This document shows positions 14,398-23,172 of a stretch of DNA of 23,172 bases, one piece after another. Source of the DNA: Chitinophagales bacterium (GTDB lineage Bacteria; Bacteroidota; Bacteroidia; Chitinophagales; UBA2359); NCBI GenBank assembly GCA_020629335.1, contig JAHDDN010000028.1:1-23172 (forward strand). Direction: 5' to 3'. The notes beneath the pieces are model-generated. The model saw nothing but the letters and a program-made list of their open reading frames with translations. It searched no databases and was not told the DNA's origin. Position 1 is the first letter of the stretch. Every line of letters begins with the position of its first letter. A program made the translations under genes and the position numbers.

Positions 14398-16701
14398 ATG
14401 AAAAAAATAACAATCATCCTATTTTCCGTTTTATTAGCCTCTATCCATCTTTTTGGACAAGAGCAAGGAGTTGGTATAGGGACTGAAAACCCAGCACCAA
14501 CGGCTATTTTAGAAATTTATTCTCAAGAAAAAGGAGTCTTATTCCCCAAATTAGATTCCTTACAACGACAAGGAATAGTTGATCCAGCTTTAGGATTATT
14601 AGTGTATGACACCGACTATAAAACCCTTTGTCAATATAATGGTACAGAATGGATTTGTTTTCAATTTTTTGTTACTAGTGGAGGAGAGCCATCAGCAGCG
14701 ATTCATTGCTGGGATTTAAATGGAAATGGCATTAATGATGCTGCAGAAGATATCAATGGCGATGGCTTGTTTAATACTTTGGATTGTCAAGGTCCAGCAG
14801 GGATTGATGGTATTGCAGGCCCTCCAGGTCCAGCGGGTCCAGCAGGGGTTGATGGTATTGTAGGTCCACCAGGTCCAGCAGGGATTGACGGTATTGCAGG
14901 TCCGCCAGGTCCAGCAGGAGCAAACGGCACAAATGGTATGAATTGTTGGGATAGCAATGGAGATGGTGTTAATGATGCTTCTGAAGATGTGAATGGAGAT
15001 GGTGCGTATGATACCTTAGATTGTCAAGGCAGTGGTGGTGGAGGTACCGTAGGCCCGCCAGGCCCACAAGGTCCTCAGGGTCCACAGGGATTACAAGGCC
15101 CTGCTGGTAATGATGGAATAGATGGCACAAATGGGGTAGATGGATTACAAGGCCCTCCAGGTCCAACGGGAGCAGATGGTCAAGCAGGTACCAGCTGTTG
15201 GGATACCGATGGAGATGGTATAGCTGATGCCTCAGAAGATGTGAATGGCGATGGTGCGTATGATGCCTTAGATTGTCAAGGCAGTGGTGGTGCAGGTACA
15301 GTTGGTCCACCAGGTCCACCAGGTCCTGCTGGTAATGCTGGTATAGATGGAGCGCAAGGTCCTCAAGGAGAACAAGGTCCAGCAGGTGCAGATGGCCAAG
15401 CTGGCATCAACTGTTGGGATACGAATAGCGATGGTATAGCTGACCCTTCAGAAGACATTAATGGAGATGGTGCTCATGATGCCTCAGACTGTCAAGGCAG
15501 TGGAACTGCCGATGATGATCCCGATCCCACTAACGAATTACAAACCTTATCTTTAGTAGGCAACACCTTATCAATAATAGGAGGTAATTCAGTAAATCTT
15601 ATTTTACAAACTCTATGGAAAATCAGTGCTTTTAATCCTGATAATATTTACTATGATGCAGGCCAAGTTATGATAGGAGATGATATTGATCTTCCTTCAG
15701 CTACATTAACTGTTAAAGAGAGTATAAATGTGGTAGATAATAGTAATGCCCCGAAAATTGAGCAAAGTGTGACTACAGACGGAAATGGACTATTAGATCT
15801 TTATGGGCCGAATGGAAATTTTAATTTGAGACTGGGAGCATTTAGTTTTCCACCAGATTCCAATCCAAATTTGGGATATTTAGGAATTGGAAATGAGGAT
15901 GGGTATGCTAGAGTATTAGCAACAATTAACCCTTCTTCAGGGGCAGGAGGTATTCAATTATTTGCAGATAATGGAGAGTTGATGACTGTTATTTCAGCAT
16001 CACCATCTAATGTAGGTGCAATAACAAATTACTTTGATAATACTAATGTAGCTACATATATGGGAGGAGATGCTGATAATGGATATTTTCAATCTTATGA
16101 TAATCAAGGTAACTTATTGACAACACTAAGTATTGGTCAAGGAAATGGAGCTATAGCAACTTTTAATACCAACGGAGATCAAATGATCACATTAGCTAGT
16201 CTAATAGGTTATCCTGATAATCCATTTTTAGCAGTAGGAGAATATCTAACTGGAGCTTTACCACCAGCTGGAATTTATATTAACGAATTTAATCAAGGAA
16301 TTGTATTTGGAGACTCTAAAAGCTTCGTAATCGACCACCCCACGCAACCCGATAAAGATATCTGGTATGCCTGTGTAGAAGGGCCAGAAGCAGCCGCTTA
16401 TTTAAGAGGCACAGCTACCTTAGTCAATGGAGAAATAAGCATTGAATTTCCAGAACACTTTCAGTATGTTATTAGTGGGAATAATATCACCATCACTGCT
16501 ATTCCACATTCTGCTGATTCGAAAGGCTTGGCTATTCCAACTAGAAGTGATAAAGGCTTTGAAGTAAAAGAACTCCTTAATGGAACAGGCACTTACCAGA
16601 TCGATTGGGAAGTAAAAGCGGAGCGTAAAGGCTACGAAAACTTCAAAGTCATTCGAGATAAGAAAGAAAGACAGTGCGCAAGCCCAGAAAAGATTAAATA
16701 A
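14398..16701 (+). CDS. Secreted collagen-like protein with Asp-rich calcium-binding-like modules
   Basis: A 767-aa exported protein with signal peptide ITIILFSVLLASIHLFGQ. The start of the mature protein (VGIGTENPAPTAILEI, GVLFPKLDSLQRQGI, GLLVYDTD, YNGTEW) is the common N-terminal module of Bacteroidota fibre-like proteins. Residues 104-366 alternate four 27-30-residue Cys-flanked modules (CWDxNGDGxxDxxEDxNGDG...LDCQG at 104, 183, 267 and 339) with three collagen-like Gly-X-Y stretches (about 132-180, 217-264, 298-336; for example GPPGPAGPAGVDG). The Asp/Gly pattern resembles EF-hand/thrombospondin type 3 calcium loops. The C-terminal part (LSLVGNTLSIIGGNSVNL, then FVIDHPTQPDKDIWYACVEG to the end) matches a module often seen ending collagen-like and tail-fibre-like proteins. 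No type IX sorting domain is present, so how it reaches the surface is unclear. Confidence 0.82.
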   Translation: MKKITIILFSVLLASIHLFGQEQGVGIGTENPAPTAILEIYSQEKGVLFPKLDSLQRQGIVDPALGLLVYDTDYKTLCQYNGTEWICFQFFVTSGGEPSAAIHCWDLNGNGINDAAEDINGDGLFNTLDCQGPAGIDGIAGPPGPAGPAGVDGIVGPPGPAGIDGIAGPPGPAGANGTNGMNCWDSNGDGVNDASEDVNGDGAYDTLDCQGSGGGGTVGPPGPQGPQGPQGLQGPAGNDGIDGTNGVDGLQGPPGPTGADGQAGTSCWDTDGDGIADASEDVNGDGAYDALDCQGSGGAGTVGPPGPPGPAGNAGIDGAQGPQGEQGPAGADGQAGINCWDTNSDGIADPSEDINGDGAHDASDCQGSGTADDDPDPTNELQTLSLVGNTLSIIGGNSVNLILQTLWKISAFNPDNIYYDAGQVMIGDDIDLPSATLTVKESINVVDNSNAPKIEQSVTTDGNGLLDLYGPNGNFNLRLGAFSFPPDSNPNLGYLGIGNEDGYARVLATINPSSGAGGIQLFADNGELMTVISASPSNVGAITNYFDNTNVATYMGGDADNGYFQSYDNQGNLLTTLSIGQGNGAIATFNTNGDQMITLASLIGYPDNPFLAVGEYLTGALPPAGIYINEFNQGIVFGDSKSFVIDHPTQPDKDIWYACVEGPEAAAYLRGTATLVNGEISIEFPEHFQYVISGNNITITAIPHSADSKGLAIPTRSDKGFEVKELLNGTGTYQIDWEVKAERKGYENFKVIRDKKERQCASPEKIK
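14707..15500 (+). repeat. Coding repeats: collagen-like and Asp-rich modules
   Basis: Four Asp-rich Cys modules separated by three GGTCCA/GGCCCT-rich Gly-X-Y tracts. The stretches around 14982-15038 and 15235-15291 are almost identical over about 55 bp (GAAGATGTGAATGG-GATGGT...GATTGTCAAGGCAGTGGTG), which points to recent unit duplication or gene conversion. The other two modules have diverged more. Confidence 0.85.
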
Positions 16702-16734
16702 AAATTTAACGTGCTTCTATTTGATGTAAAGGTC

Positions 16735-16759
16735 AGCCGCTCAAATTAATTGAGCGGCT
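16735..16759 (+). terminator. Probable terminator hairpin after the collagen-like gene
   Basis: AGCCGCTCAA (16735-16744), loop ATTAA, TTGAGCGGCT (16750-16759): a perfect GC-containing 10-bp stem 34 bases after the stop codon. The bases after it (ACCTATTATAT) lack a strict T-run, so termination efficiency is uncertain. Confidence 0.5.
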
Positions 16760-16827
16760 ACCTATTATATCGAAACGATCATGATAATAAAATAATGATA
16801 GATTTTAGACAAAATTCACTTTATATA

Positions 16828-16858
16828 TTTTGATCTATTAAATCAAATCATATCTTTG
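16828..16858 (+). promoter_or_regulatory. Candidate Bacteroidota promoter for the PKD adhesin
   Basis: TTTTG at 16828-16832, an 18-bp spacer, then TATCTTTG at 16851-16858, close to the -33 TTTG / -7 TAnnTTTG consensus. It is the best promoter-like match seen in the window. The 5' leader to the start at 17073 would be about 205 bases. The rest of the 371-bp gap shows only a short hairpin (GGTATA-TAAA-TATACC at 16921-16936) and nothing else I can name. Confidence 0.5.
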
Positions 16859-16863
16859 TGAAA

Positions 16864-16929
16864 ATGATTGATTGTTTCTTAATTCTCTGTTTGTCAGTGT
16901 TTTGTGTAATTAATTGCAAAGGTATATAA
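16864..16929 (+). CDS. Possible 21-aa hydrophobic leader peptide
   Basis: ATG 16864 opens a 21-codon frame encoding MIDCFLILCLSVFCVINCK-GI, stopping at 16927-16929 inside a hairpin (16921-16936). The ATG is only 5 bases after the candidate -7 box, so the message would be leaderless or nearly so. It could be a chance ORF; the hydrophobic Cys-rich make-up and the position are the only support. Confidence 0.15.
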   Translation: MIDCFLILCLSVFCVINCKGI

Positions 16930-17072
16930 ATATACCATTGGTGCTCATTTAGTGCCCGTTTATGATTAAAAAACGACGAATCACCCTAATTTTAATGCAA
17001 ATACTTACTCCAAGACAGTTAGTGCAAATTATCAATCTATTAAGAATAAGCGTTCACCATTAAACAACCACT

Positions 17073-20000
17073 ATGCTTTTTAAAAACAAACCAACTATTT
17101 TAGTTTTATTACTCCTGCTGTGCTCGTCCTTGATTGTTTGGGGGCAGGCTTGTACATTGCAATCCTGCGTAAATATTCAGTGTGGCCAATTAAATGTAGG
17201 ATTTACTCCTATAGGAGGTCCTCTTTTTTGTGATGGAGCTACAATTACCTTAACCAATAATAGTGATCCAGGATTTGATTTTTTTGTTATGGATTGGTCA
17301 GATGGTACTTTAGATACATTGTATAATTATGGTAATTTTACTCATGTATATAATGTGCCTTATGAAGATTTATGTGAGTTAAATAGCCCTGAAGCTTATG
17401 CTGTATGTTTTTTGGGCTATGTCTCTTGTGCCGCTGGTTATAGTTGCCAAACTGGTTCCTATGATTTTGGCCTAGAACTAAGACCTACAGCCTCTTTTGA
17501 GTCATCTTCACAGGTCTGTGTTGGTAATCAATCTTTATTTGAATATACTGGATGTCATGCGACCGATTGGTCTTGGGATTTTGGAGATGGCAATACTTCT
17601 ACACAAACAGATCCTTCGCATACTTTTTCCTCAGCTGGTTCCTATAACGTTTGTTTGACTGTTCAAAATGGTTGTGGAGATGATTCAGTTTGCCAAACGG
17701 TACAAGTTGTCGAGTACCCAATTCCTGATTTTAATATGAACCCAGTTAGTGGTTCTGGTTGTGCTCCATTAACCATTGACTTTACGAATCTAAGTAATTT
17801 TGATAACCCAAGTGGTTCTAATGGACTTTCAATTAATTGGACGATAGATGCTGAGTGGACAACAGGAACAAGCGCATCAGCTATAGCTGCGGATACCATT
17901 TATTGGGAATTCACAGATACCTCTTCAATGGAATTAACTAGTACTGATATTGAAGTGATATTTAACACACCAGGAGATTATGAAGTAACTTTACTAGCAT
18001 CTAATGCCTGTGATGTAAACGTAGAATTTATACAGATCATCACAGTAATAGAACCACCAGAAGCAGATATAATAGCTGTATCTGACCCTTGTACTTCGGA
18101 AGATTTTATCTATTTCCCTGTTTTTGAAAATATGGAAAATGTGGATGATTATCAATGGAGTTTTCCTGGAGGAAGTCCATCGACTTATCCAGAAAATCAA
18201 ACGCCACCAGAAGTGATTTATTCTGGCGCAAATACTTATGATGTGATTTTAACACTTTCAAATGGATGTGGGAGCTTAGATATTACAGATCAATTTACTA
18301 TTATTGATCCTGATGCTGGGATTGATTTTGATGATTTAACTTTTTGTACTAATGATCCTGATTATGAGTTGGATGATGAGCTTATAGATGGTGATTGGTC
18401 TGGTTCAGGTGTTGATTTTGGTGATGGCTTTGATCCAAGTGATGCAGGAGTAGGGGAACACGAGTTAGTTTTTACTCAATTAGGTTGTGTCGAAAGTATA
18501 TTAAGTGTAACAGTATGTGCTCCCCCAACAATCGCTATAAATGATACCACTTTCTGTTTAGGAAATGGACCTTACTTCTTATCAGCCAGTCCTACAGGAG
18601 GTTATTGGCAAGGAGTAGGCATTATTGATTTATTAAGTGGAGAGTTTGATGCTCCTATAGGCGACTATGATGTTACTTATTTTTATTCAGAACCAGATTG
18701 TGATTGTGATGCCAGTCAGACGATTCAAGTAGATGTCATTAACCCTGATGTTTCCCTTCCTGATACTTTGACTTATTGTACGAGTGTAAGCAGTGCTGTT
18801 TTAACTGCACCAGGCACAGGTACTTGGTCTGGTAGTGGTATTAGTGATGCAGGAGAAATTGATCCATCCTCATTAGGGGAAGGGATATTTACCTTTACGT
18901 ATTGTATTGATGTTAGTGGATGTAGTGATTGTGATGATCAAGTAGTAGAAATAATAACATCTGCAGTGATAGATGCTGGAAGCGATTTGACCGTTTGTAT
19001 TAATGAAGCAGCTATTCAATTAATGGCTACAGAACCACCTGGTGGTACTTGGACTGGTCAGCCAGGCTTAAGCTTTGGTGCTTTGAGTCCTGAAGGAGAA
19101 TTTGATCCAGCTATAGCTGGTCAAGGAGATTATCTCATAACTTACTCATTAGGCAGTGTAGGTTGTTCACTTTCAGATGAATTAATGATAACAGTTTTAG
19201 ATGTAGTAGCTCCACAAATTGATCAAAATGCCTTATGTGCAAATCAATTACCATTTGATTTAACGGCAACTCCATCTGGAGGAGTGTGGTCAGGAGAAGG
19301 AATTATTGATTCAGTTAATGGTACCTTTAATCCTGATGGAGCTAATCAATCTTATGATATTACTTATACCTATACTAGTGGTGGATGTACTGGTTCAATC
19401 ACATCTCCTGTATATGTAGAGGGTATACCCGATTTCGGATTTGGAGTCGCCGATATTGCTTGTATTAATGAACCTCTCAACTTTATCATTGATGGTGGTA
19501 GTGGGGTTAACTGCACTTGGGATTTTGGAGATGGAACTACTTCCTCGGATTGTGATGTCATTCATGAATACATGAACTTTGGAACTTATAGTATTACTCT
19601 AACAGTAGAAACTCCTTTGGGTTGTAATGAATCCTTGACACAAGATATATTCATTACCCAACCACCTACAGCTAATTTTGATTATGATGCAGATTTGACT
19701 GATTTTATCTGTACTCCTTATGAGGTGAATTTTACCGACTTATCTGATAGCTATGGCGCAGATTCTGAATTGATTTGGTCAATGGGTAATGGAGATTCTA
19801 TCTTTATATTTCCAGATACGACTTATAGCAATATAGCTAATGAAGGAATTTTTGATTTGGTAGGTGGAAATTTAAACTACATCTATGAAGGCGATTACAT
19901 CATTTCGGATACGACTTTTAATGCTGTATTGAGTATTAATAATCCTTGTGGCAGTGAAAGTTATACACAGCCAGTCCAAGTGTCTCCAACACCACAGATT

Positions 20001-23000
20001 ATTTTCAGCCCTGAAGGAGATCAATTCTGCTCTGGAACACCTGTTGAGTTCAATAATATTTCTTTAGGAAATCCAGAAAGCTTTGAATGGGATTTTGGAG
20101 ATGGTTCACCGACTGTTACAACGACTATGCCTGATACTTTATCTCATGTATTTACTACAGGGGAGGCTCCAACTACTTATACAGTTACAATAATGGGTTC
20201 TAATAATTGTGGGGATGATATAGGGAGCTTTGATATAGAAATTCTACCCAATAATGTATATGCTTTTTTCTATGCAACAGATAGTGTAGGCTGTGCTCCT
20301 TTAACAATCAATTTTGAGGACTTCTCTACAGAAGGAGACTTCACTAATTGGGATTTTGGAGATGGAAATGTGGCTGATATACCAAATCCTATTCATACTT
20401 TTGAAATGGCTGATACCTTCTTAGTAACAGAAGTAGTAAGTAATGGATGTGCCTATGATACTTCTTACTTAAATGTCATTGTGCAACCTCAGCCAACTAT
20501 AAATCTTACGATAGACCCTAATCCTGTTTGTGCAGAAGCAGAAGTCAACTTTAGCTTATTAAGTAATGAAAGTTTGAATAGCTATATTTGGACTTTTGGT
20601 GCAGGAGATAGCTCTACTTTGTCAAATCCAACTTATGTATATGATGAGCCGGGGACTTATACAATCAGCGCAGAAATATCTTCAGCAAGTAGCGGCTGTA
20701 CTAATTCTTTTGAAGATTCAATAGTAGTACTAGATAATCCTACGGCAGCTTTTGAACCTGAACCACTTGATGGCTGTAGCGAGCTGGAGGTCGCCTTTAC
20801 GAATGAAAGTATCAATGCCGATTATGCGACTTGGACTTTTGGTAATGGGGAAAGTTCAACTGATTTATCACCAACACATCTGTTTGAAGCTTTTGGTGAT
20901 ACTACGACTACTTATGAGATACAACTAGTAGCTGTAGATAATGTCGGTTGTACAGATTCGATTAGTCAAAATATCAATGTTTATGGTCAACCTTTCGTCG
21001 ATTTTACTCCTTCTATGACGGAAGTTTGTGGCGCGCCTTTTACTCTAAATTTAGAGAATTTAACAACAGGTGCTCAAAATTATGAATGGGATTTTGGAGA
21101 TGGAAGCCCTAATAATAATGAATTTGAGCCTGAACATATCTATACCGAAGCAGATACTTTTACGATCGTTTTAAATGCTTCAAATTTATTCAATTGTGAA
21201 GGAGTACAAACCCACGACATCATCATCCACCCTCAACCGATCGCTTCTTTCTCTACAAATTTCGACGAAGGTTGTGAAGATTTAAGCGTCATTTTTACAC
21301 ATGACTCGCCTAATACAACAGACTTTGAATGGGATTTCGGAGATGGTAATAATTCAAACGAAGAAAATCCTACACATATTTATACGGAAGCTGGAATCTA
21401 TGATGTTATTCTAACTGTTAACTACGAAGGTATTTGTGATGATACTATAATAATGGAGGAGGCTATAGAGGTATATCCAGCCGCTGAAGCTGCCTTTGAC
21501 TTTGATTTGACAGAGGGCTGTCAGCCATTATCAGTGAATTTTGAAAATTTATCCTTAGAAGGGGATAGCTATATTTGGTCTTTTGGAACTGGTGATACTT
21601 CTTATGTGGAAAATCCAACTCATGAATTTAGTGAATCAGGTATTTATACCGTCAGTCTAAGTGTTATCTCAGCCAATGGCTGTACAGATGAATATGAATG
21701 GACAGATGCTATAGAAGTATTCCCTCAACCGATAGCCAATTTTACTCCTGAAATAACATCTGGCTGTCAAGAATTGACAGTAGACTTTAATAGTACCTCT
21801 GAGAATGCCAACACTTATCTATGGGATTTCGGATTTAATAATGCGCAGTCTACTGATGAAGGACCAAGCTATACTTATACAGAGCCAGGCCTTTATGATG
21901 TTCAACTCATTGCTTATTATGATGACGAGTGTAGCGACACATTATTAATAGAAAATGCAGTAGAGGTTTATATCGCCTCACAAGCCAATTTTACTTTTAA
22001 TACCGACCCAATTTGTGAAGGAGATAGTATCTATTTTATGAACCTATCCCTTGAAGCCACCTCTTTTGAATGGGATTTTGGGGATGGTACAATCTCCTAT
22101 GAAGAAAATCCAGTTCAAAGTTATTCAATTGATGGAGACTACGAAATAACACTGACTGTCACTTCCGAAAATGGTTGTGAAGATACATTTACAGCGCCTT
22201 ATGTAGTGACAGTATATCCACAACCTAATTTAGATATAGACGTAAGCGACTATCAAGGCTGTGAGCCATTGTTAATCCAATTTGATAATAGCTCAACGGA
22301 TGCTACGGATTACTATTGGGATTTAGGAGACGGAAGCTTTAGTTATGAATTTGAACCTGAGAATAGCTATGATGTAGGGAGTTACACACCAATACTATAC
22401 GCTAATTATGAAGGCGTTTGTAATGATAGTACAACTTTGAATTTAGGGAATATACAAGTACTACAATCTCCTGTAGCACAAATAGATTGGACAGAACCAG
22501 ATCCCGAAAATAAACCTGGCTGGGTGGAGTTTGAGAATTTTTCTTTGAATGCGGACTCTTATGATTGGGATTTTGGTGATGGAGATTATAGCTCCGAATT
22601 TGAACCCACGCACCAATACTATATTGGTTATGGGGAAAGTGGTATGGGGGTTCATTTGACTGCCTATAATGAGTTCTGTGAAGATGATACTTTATACTAC
22701 ATGAAATATACTGTTCCATATCGTTTATATGTGCCAAATGCTTTAATGCCTTTACATGATAAAAAAGAAGTTCGAGAGTTTTTGCCTAAAGGTATTGGCT
22801 TGACAAGTTACCATATAAAAATATTCTCTAAATGGGGTAAGTTATTATGGGAAAATGAGGAATTGACAGAAGATGGTCAACCAGCCAAAGCTTGGACGGG
22901 CTATTATAAGGGAGAACTTCAACCTCAAGGTACCTATATATGGAGTATAGAAGCTGTTTTTAATGATAACTCCAGGTGGCCAGGCCAAGAATGTAATGGT

Positions 23001-23045
23001 AATGGTATCAAAAAGACCGTTGGAGATGTTAACTTAATTCGTTAA
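17073..23045 (+). CDS. Giant multi-PKD T9SS type B adhesin
   Basis: A 1990-aa exported protein with signal peptide PTILVLLLLLCSSLIVWGQA. After a Cys-rich head come PKD domains, the first clear one at about residue 166 (WSWDFGDGN) and two looser ones. Residues of about 430-785 hold five Ig-like repeats with the pattern GGxWSGxGI...GxFxPxxAGxGxYxITYT. From about 813 to 1880 there is a run of 13 PKD-type domains (WDFGDG or WTFGxG, then NPTHxYxExGxYxVxL), about 80 residues each. The end, from about 1883 (YVPNALMP ... IKIFSKWGKLLWENEEL ... PQGTYIWSIEA ... VGDVNLIR), is a variant gliding-motility-type sorting domain without the usual FSPNxDG. The next gene, 20 bp away, begins like PorP/SprF, the known partner for type B cargo such as SprB. 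Likely a cell-surface adhesin or motility filament. Confidence 0.87.
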   Translation: MLFKNKPTILVLLLLLCSSLIVWGQACTLQSCVNIQCGQLNVGFTPIGGPLFCDGATITLTNNSDPGFDFFVMDWSDGTLDTLYNYGNFTHVYNVPYEDLCELNSPEAYAVCFLGYVSCAAGYSCQTGSYDFGLELRPTASFESSSQVCVGNQSLFEYTGCHATDWSWDFGDGNTSTQTDPSHTFSSAGSYNVCLTVQNGCGDDSVCQTVQVVEYPIPDFNMNPVSGSGCAPLTIDFTNLSNFDNPSGSNGLSINWTIDAEWTTGTSASAIAADTIYWEFTDTSSMELTSTDIEVIFNTPGDYEVTLLASNACDVNVEFIQIITVIEPPEADIIAVSDPCTSEDFIYFPVFENMENVDDYQWSFPGGSPSTYPENQTPPEVIYSGANTYDVILTLSNGCGSLDITDQFTIIDPDAGIDFDDLTFCTNDPDYELDDELIDGDWSGSGVDFGDGFDPSDAGVGEHELVFTQLGCVESILSVTVCAPPTIAINDTTFCLGNGPYFLSASPTGGYWQGVGIIDLLSGEFDAPIGDYDVTYFYSEPDCDCDASQTIQVDVINPDVSLPDTLTYCTSVSSAVLTAPGTGTWSGSGISDAGEIDPSSLGEGIFTFTYCIDVSGCSDCDDQVVEIITSAVIDAGSDLTVCINEAAIQLMATEPPGGTWTGQPGLSFGALSPEGEFDPAIAGQGDYLITYSLGSVGCSLSDELMITVLDVVAPQIDQNALCANQLPFDLTATPSGGVWSGEGIIDSVNGTFNPDGANQSYDITYTYTSGGCTGSITSPVYVEGIPDFGFGVADIACINEPLNFIIDGGSGVNCTWDFGDGTTSSDCDVIHEYMNFGTYSITLTVETPLGCNESLTQDIFITQPPTANFDYDADLTDFICTPYEVNFTDLSDSYGADSELIWSMGNGDSIFIFPDTTYSNIANEGIFDLVGGNLNYIYEGDYIISDTTFNAVLSINNPCGSESYTQPVQVSPTPQIIFSPEGDQFCSGTPVEFNNISLGNPESFEWDFGDGSPTVTTTMPDTLSHVFTTGEAPTTYTVTIMGSNNCGDDIGSFDIEILPNNVYAFFYATDSVGCAPLTINFEDFSTEGDFTNWDFGDGNVADIPNPIHTFEMADTFLVTEVVSNGCAYDTSYLNVIVQPQPTINLTIDPNPVCAEAEVNFSLLSNESLNSYIWTFGAGDSSTLSNPTYVYDEPGTYTISAEISSASSGCTNSFEDSIVVLDNPTAAFEPEPLDGCSELEVAFTNESINADYATWTFGNGESSTDLSPTHLFEAFGDTTTTYEIQLVAVDNVGCTDSISQNINVYGQPFVDFTPSMTEVCGAPFTLNLENLTTGAQNYEWDFGDGSPNNNEFEPEHIYTEADTFTIVLNASNLFNCEGVQTHDIIIHPQPIASFSTNFDEGCEDLSVIFTHDSPNTTDFEWDFGDGNNSNEENPTHIYTEAGIYDVILTVNYEGICDDTIIMEEAIEVYPAAEAAFDFDLTEGCQPLSVNFENLSLEGDSYIWSFGTGDTSYVENPTHEFSESGIYTVSLSVISANGCTDEYEWTDAIEVFPQPIANFTPEITSGCQELTVDFNSTSENANTYLWDFGFNNAQSTDEGPSYTYTEPGLYDVQLIAYYDDECSDTLLIENAVEVYIASQANFTFNTDPICEGDSIYFMNLSLEATSFEWDFGDGTISYEENPVQSYSIDGDYEITLTVTSENGCEDTFTAPYVVTVYPQPNLDIDVSDYQGCEPLLIQFDNSSTDATDYYWDLGDGSFSYEFEPENSYDVGSYTPILYANYEGVCNDSTTLNLGNIQVLQSPVAQIDWTEPDPENKPGWVEFENFSLNADSYDWDFGDGDYSSEFEPTHQYYIGYGESGMGVHLTAYNEFCEDDTLYYMKYTVPYRLYVPNALMPLHDKKEVREFLPKGIGLTSYHIKIFSKWGKLLWENEELTEDGQPAKAWTGYYKGELQPQGTYIWSIEAVFNDNSRWPGQECNGNGIKKTVGDVNLIR

Positions 23046-23065
23046 TCAACCCTAAATCTAATATT

Positions 23066-23172
23066 ATGAAATATTTTATCATAGCTATATCCTGTTTTTT
23101 CTTGAGCCAATTTCTAAATGCACAAGACTTCGTTTACGATCAATTTTTCACAGCAAGAGCACATACTAATCC
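23066..23172 (+). CDS. PorP/SprF-family outer membrane protein (start only)
   Basis: Only the first 35 codons are in the window. Signal peptide KYFIIAISCFFLSQFLNAQ is followed by DFVYDQFFTARAHTNP, which fits the mature N-terminus of PorP/SprF proteins (QDPxFSQFYxxPxxxNPA). It lies 20 bp after the PKD adhesin stop, surely in the same operon. In Flavobacterium the SprF protein is needed to move SprB to the surface through the type IX system; this gene probably serves the PKD adhesin in the same way. The family call rests on one short motif plus context. Confidence 0.65.
   Translation, partial: MKYFIIAISCFFLSQFLNAQDFVYDQFFTARAHTN

Noticed and set aside
14220..14486. 88-aa + strand ORF starting before the collagen-like gene
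   Set aside because: It crosses repeat copy B and then overlaps the true gene at 14398 in another frame; no support as a protein.
14969..15319. 116-aa minus-strand ORF rich in His and Leu
   Set aside because: It is the antisense shadow of the Gly-X-Y and Asp-rich coding repeats; its repetition only mirrors the real gene.

Overview
The window looks like a low-GC Bacteroidota chromosome, most likely from the Saprospiria or a relative (inferred). The evidence is a set of T9SS type B (gliding-motility-type) C-terminal sorting domains, a PorP/SprF-like gene start, Bacteroidota-type -7 promoter boxes (TAnnTTTG), PKD and Ig-like adhesin repeats, and the absence of Shine-Dalgarno sites. No rRNA, tRNA, transposase or CRISPR array was seen.

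Left part (about 100-9100): a compact signalling locus. Four genes on the + strand encode a cytosolic TPR-CHAT caspase-like protease, an ECF-type sigma factor with a long N-terminal extension, a soluble protein with a duplicated anti-sigma-like motif, and a second TPR-CHAT protease that has a signal peptide and a C-terminal membrane anchor. Facing it on the - strand is a second sigma factor followed by a one-pass membrane anti-sigma-like protein with periplasmic TPRs. The two operons overlap tail-to-tail by 4 bp. Both CHAT domains keep the His/Cys pair. The layout suggests protease control of two sigma factors, one switch in the cytosol and one at the membrane. This is an inference; it resembles the known CRISPR type III-E logic (TPR-CHAT, Csx30, RpoE) but has no CRISPR part here.

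Right part (9336 to the end): secreted surface proteins. In order they are a propeller-plus-repeat adhesin with an exact 156-bp repeat period, a small type B cargo protein, a collagen-like protein interleaved with Asp-rich calcium-binding-like modules, and a 1990-aa PKD adhesin. The PKD gene is followed 20 bp later by the start of a PorP/SprF-like gene, the usual cargo/partner pairing of T9SS type B.

Intergenic DNA: a structured, dispersed repeat of about 240 bp occurs three times (window start, cut off; 12476-12713; 14100-14343). It shares a core with an 8-bp long-range stem and ends in a large hairpin. Two inverted copies flank the gene at 12856-14082. Two candidate terminators, two fairly good promoters and several short palindromes are also listed.
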